Origin: Ktedonobacteraceae bacterium
GTDB lineage: Bacteria > Chloroflexota > Ktedonobacteria > Ktedonobacterales > Ktedonobacteraceae
Length of the DNA stretch: 64,000 nucleotides
Reading direction: 5' to 3'
Assembly (NCBI GenBank): GCA_035653615.1
Contig: DASRBN010000005.1
Coordinates: 1-64,000 of the forward strand
In this document: one piece after another, positions 61,185 to 64,000 of the stretch
Position numbering within the stretch: position 1 is the stretch's first letter
Layout of the letters: every line of letters begins with the position of its first letter
Translations under genes and position numbers: made by a program
Notes under the pieces: generated by a model
What the model saw: the letters and a program-made list of their open reading frames with translations, nothing else
What the model was told of the DNA's origin: nothing
Database searches by the model: none

Positions 61185-61997
61185 ATGATCCATGCGTTAC
61201 GCTACGAGCCGCAAGGCCAGCGCCAGCGTTTTGAAGCACCAGAGCAGCAGGACAGGCACATCCATCTGCACCTGCATTTGAACTTGACGTTCCGGGCGCG
61301 GCAGGAGCGTGCCAGCCATCCCAACGCGATCCATCTCAGAAGAATCTTCGCCGCTCTGCTCGCGGCGACGGTGATGCCTGTTGGGATTTTCCTCTTCGCA
61401 GTGGCAACAGCAGGAGACGGCCCACCTCTGGCCGCCTGGGAGAATGTGGTGTGGGTGAGTAGTTGCCTCCTTGTTGTTGCCGGCCTCGTCCTGGCCTGGT
61501 GGGCCGTTGGCTCACTTCTCTCTCAGGCCTGGCGAGCAAGTCCGCGTGGGCGTCTGGGTCTGCTTCGCCCGTTGTGGCTGTTGTTGCTCCTCCCTCTTGT
61601 CGCCGCCATGGAACAATTTGGCCCATTTTTTGTGAAGATACTTCTCGCGGCTCCGTTGCTTCTGGTGCTTCTTGCCCAACCTATCATCATTGCTCTCTTG
61701 CTTGGGTGGGTGACCCACGAGGCGCGTGTTCTTGGAGAGAACGACCCCACTCAGCGCAAGCTCGGCTTCGGTCTGGTGGCTGGAGTGGCGCTTGTGCTGC
61801 TCGGTGGACTCGTCTGGAACCTCTTGTTCATGCAGGGTGGAGGCAATACGCAGATGATCTTCCTGCCTGCAATTCCAATGGTTGCCGTCATTGTCGCCAT
61901 TCGCCCGCTCGTGGAGCTTTTGCGCTCACGTGGCAGGATGCAGGCACCTCCCAAGGACGCTTCTCCCTTTGACACTGGGTCGGCTCAGGAGTCGTGA
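61185..61997 (+). CDS. Membrane protein with His-rich N-terminus
   Basis: A 270-aa protein. The first 60 residues are hydrophilic, with a HIHLHLHLNL segment near 25-34 that alternates His and Leu. About five hydrophobic segments follow: near 56-74, 86-106, 128-142, 149-175 and 196-216, then one near 226-240. The C-terminus is hydrophilic (Arg, Ser, Pro). AAGGAGA lies about 7 nt before the ATG. I recognise no family. The His pattern could bind metal, but beta-strand or linker roles are equally possible. It lies in its own transcription unit between homoserine dehydrogenase and the SAM riboswitch region. A 300-bp stretch after it (61998-62300) shows no gene or motif that I can support. Confidence 0.55.
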   Translation: MIHALRYEPQGQRQRFEAPEQQDRHIHLHLHLNLTFRARQERASHPNAIHLRRIFAALLAATVMPVGIFLFAVATAGDGPPLAAWENVVWVSSCLLVVAGLVLAWWAVGSLLSQAWRASPRGRLGLLRPLWLLLLLPLVAAMEQFGPFFVKILLAAPLLLVLLAQPIIIALLLGWVTHEARVLGENDPTQRKLGFGLVAGVALVLLGGLVWNLLFMQGGGNTQMIFLPAIPMVAVIVAIRPLVELLRSRGRMQAPPKDASPFDTGSAQES

Positions 61998-62310
61998 GGG
62001 GATCGGGACGGCTCTCGCTGCAACGCTTGCGCGATCCTATCATCCTGTGCAGGCCTGAAGACGAGAGCTCGTCAGAAGACAGAGGGACCCGGGTGCGGAT
62101 GAGAAGCCCAGAGAACGAAGACAGGGCACTACAGACAACTCCTTCAGAAGTCTTTCTGAGATTGTCTGCCCAAAACATGCACTGCTTTGTTTTTCTCCTG
62201 CTTGTTTTCTTACACAACTTTCGTCATGGTATCGGATGCCAGGGCGACTCCGTGGAACCGCAATCCTTTGTTGGGTACAAACATTATCAACTTTCTCAAC
62301 AATAAGCCCT

Positions 62311-62340
62311 TGACACTTACCCCGCTTCTCCGTTATACTT
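62311..62340 (+). promoter_or_regulatory. Promoter of the metX-metY leader
   Basis: TTGACA (62311-62316), an 18-bp spacer, TATACT (62335-62340). It starts the SAM riboswitch transcript about 45 nt before the aptamer. Confidence 0.75.
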
Positions 62341-62389
62341 ACTAACAATACAGCAAGCACCTTACAATTGAACATACACAGCATTTGTT

Positions 62390-62498
62390 CTCATCAAGAG
62401 AGGTGGAGGGAAACGGCCCGGTGAAGCCCGGCAACCCATCTACAAAGTAGTAGAAAGGGTGCCAATTCCGGCGGAATTGTCCGCAAGATGAGGGGAAA
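62390..62498 (+). promoter_or_regulatory. SAM-I (S-box) riboswitch
   Basis: The closing stem is CTCATC (62391-62396) with GATGAG (62488-62493). The core has AAGAGAGGTGGAGGGAAACG, then GGCCCGGTGAAGCCCGGCAACC (22 nt, 62416-62437) and GGGTGCCAATTCC (62458-62470). These are the conserved SAM-I segments in order. High SAM should favour the terminator just downstream. Confidence 0.95.
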
Positions 62499-62514
62499 AA
62501 GCTATGAAAGCTAC

Positions 62515-62537
62515 CCCTGAACTACAGGGGTTTTTTA
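62515..62537 (+). terminator. SAM-controlled terminator
   Basis: CCCCTG/CAGGGG with loop AACTA, then TTTTTT. It follows the SAM-I aptamer by about 20 nt. Confidence 0.9.
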
Positions 62538-62616
62538 TTGCTTAAACCTTCGCTCTTGGGGTGAAGGTTTTTTTGTCTCAATTTTTAGCAACCAGCAGGT
62601 AAAGAAAGGAGAAGTC

Positions 62617-63777
62617 ATGGTGGCCCAGATTGACCGCAATGGCGTTCCGGTCAAGGTAGAAGCAGCGCCGGCGCAGGTACTGCCCGCATATACCACGCAT
62701 ACCTTCGATTCACTCCCCCTACAGTTGGGTGGTCAACTGGGGCCAATCACATTGGCATATGAAACGTGGGGTACTCTGAGTGCCACGCGAGACAATGCTA
62801 TCTTGATCACGCACGCCCTTACGGGCAGTTCGCACGCTCATGATCCTGAACATCCCGGCGATCCAAAGGCCGCGTGGTGGAATCCATTGATCGGAGAGGG
62901 ACGCCCTTTCGATACGTCGCGCTACTTCGTGATCTGCTCGAATATCCTGGGAGGGTGTTATGGCAGCACCGGCCCTTCTTCGCTCAATCCACACACAGGC
63001 CGCCGCTACAACATGGATTTTCCTGTTGTCACCATTCGTGACATGGTCAACGCCCAAAAGAGGCTGATCGAATACCTTGGTATCAATCAGCTGGCAATGG
63101 TTGCCGGTGGCTCAATTGGCGGCCAGCAAGCGCTGGAATGGGCCATCACCTACCCTGAACTGGTGCAAAGCGCCGCGGTGGTAGCGGCGACGGCCCGGCT
63201 GACCGCGCAGGCCATCGCCTTCAGCGAGGTGCAGCGACAGGCAATCATGACGGACCCTCTCTGGCAGTGTGGCAACTACTTGCCGGGCGCAGGCCCATCT
63301 GCCGGCCTCGCCATCGCCCGTATGCTCGCCATGATTACCTACCAGAGCGAGGAAGCCATGGAGATGCGTTTCGCCCGCAAGCCTGCCACCCGCATGAGCG
63401 TTTCCTCGCCCAGCGGCGCGGCTGACCTGGGTACCCGTTTCGATGTAGAGGACTACCTGTACTACCAGGGAGATGCGCTGGTACGGCGTTTCGATGCCAA
63501 TAGTTACATCTACATCAGCCGTGCCATGGATTTGTATGACGTGAGCGCCGGCTATCCATCGATGGAAGCCGCGCTGCGCCGCCTGCGCAGCAAGCTCCTG
63601 TTTATCGGTATTCGCTCAGATTTTCTCTTCCCGGCAGCACATGTGCGCCGCCTGGCGGAGCAGGTTCGCGCCCTGGATGGTAACGCGAACTATATCGAAC
63701 TTGACTCACCGCACGGCCATGACGCCTTCCTCAAGGAATGGCAACAAATGGCCGCCGCACTTTCCACAATCATCTAG
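62617..63777 (+). CDS. metX: Homoserine O-acetyltransferase (MetX)
   Basis: Acylates homoserine in direct-sulfhydrylation methionine synthesis; 386 aa, alpha/beta hydrolase fold. The nucleophile is Ser166 in MVAGGSIGGQQALEW. The acid and His lie in IGIRSDFLFP and SPHGHDAFLKEW near the C-terminus. LTGSSHAHDPEH and FFVICSNILGGCYGSTGPSS-type segments (about 69-80 and 104-122) are family marks. ArgSuccinyl- versus acetyl-CoA preference cannot be settled from sequence. AAGGAGA lies 5 nt before the ATG. It is controlled by the SAM-I riboswitch and followed by metY after 17 bp. Confidence 0.93.
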   Translation: MVAQIDRNGVPVKVEAAPAQVLPAYTTHTFDSLPLQLGGQLGPITLAYETWGTLSATRDNAILITHALTGSSHAHDPEHPGDPKAAWWNPLIGEGRPFDTSRYFVICSNILGGCYGSTGPSSLNPHTGRRYNMDFPVVTIRDMVNAQKRLIEYLGINQLAMVAGGSIGGQQALEWAITYPELVQSAAVVAATARLTAQAIAFSEVQRQAIMTDPLWQCGNYLPGAGPSAGLAIARMLAMITYQSEEAMEMRFARKPATRMSVSSPSGAADLGTRFDVEDYLYYQGDALVRRFDANSYIYISRAMDLYDVSAGYPSMEAALRRLRSKLLFIGIRSDFLFPAAHVRRLAEQVRALDGNANYIELDSPHGHDAFLKEWQQMAAALSTII

Positions 63778-63794
63778 TCTAAAGGAGAACATAA

Positions 63795-64000
<206 letters not shown>

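Overview
The window looks like a chromosomal segment of a Chloroflexota bacterium, most likely class Ktedonobacteria. This is inferred from gene content, not from a marker gene. The pointers are a complete LysW-dependent aminoadipate lysine cluster, T-box leaders in a moderately GC-rich genome, large cyclase/NB-ARC/TPR proteins, and many dispersed palindromic repeats that enter coding regions. No rRNA or tRNA gene was found.

Layout. (1) 1-5830 is accessory DNA: a CHC2/Toprim/RecA-like primase-helicase with iteron-like repeats in its 3' end and DnaA-box-like sites just upstream, an orphan PhoB-type winged-helix protein overlapping an unknown gene, and an ISL3-family insertion sequence whose transposase is broken by two one-base losses. 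(2) 6050-7215 holds a methyltransferase and a small unknown protein. (3) 7396-17742 is a lysine biosynthesis operon (lysW, lysX, lysY, lysZ, a fused lysJ-lysK, homocitrate synthase, lysT, lysU, homoisocitrate dehydrogenase). It is preceded by one promoter and two tandem T-box riboswitches, both with an AAA (Lys) specifier. (4) 18028-22145 carries small metabolic genes (VOC protein, flavin monooxygenase, MBL hydrolase, alpha/beta hydrolase, membrane protein). (5) 22150-29219 is a LacI-regulated sugar ABC importer with a GH3 glycosidase. (6) 29455-35529 is an aromatic amino acid region: pheA; a minus-strand tyrA-DAHP synthase-aroH operon; and a plus-strand aroB-aroC operon. The tyrA operon begins with a 23-residue Tyr/Trp/Phe-rich leader peptide and an attenuator-like terminator. 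(7) 35533-46865 contains two large signalling ATPases, a pentapeptide repeat protein, a PhoD-like phosphatase overlapping a DDAH-like hydrolase, and an ornithine cyclodeaminase-like protein. (8) 47056-50986 is a glycan group (UDP-glucuronate decarboxylase-like, O-antigen ligase-like, YbhN-like). (9) 50989-55881 is a WYL regulator divergent from a heterodimeric ABC exporter with one degenerate ATP site. (10) 55882-59850 is a perfect 46-bp palindrome overlapping a promoter, an unassigned leader, a 65-aa membrane protein and an FtsX-type permease. (11) 59947-64000 holds homoserine dehydrogenase, a membrane protein, and a SAM-I riboswitch leading metX and metY (cut by the window end).

The amino acid genes use three kinds of RNA control: uncharged tRNA-Lys sensing, translation of an aromatic leader peptide, and SAM binding. 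Several palindromic repeat families lie between genes, and copies or related hairpins also lie inside lysY, the lysJ-lysK linker, the homoisocitrate dehydrogenase gene and probably a large ATPase gene. This suggests that repeat insertion has reshaped proteins here.
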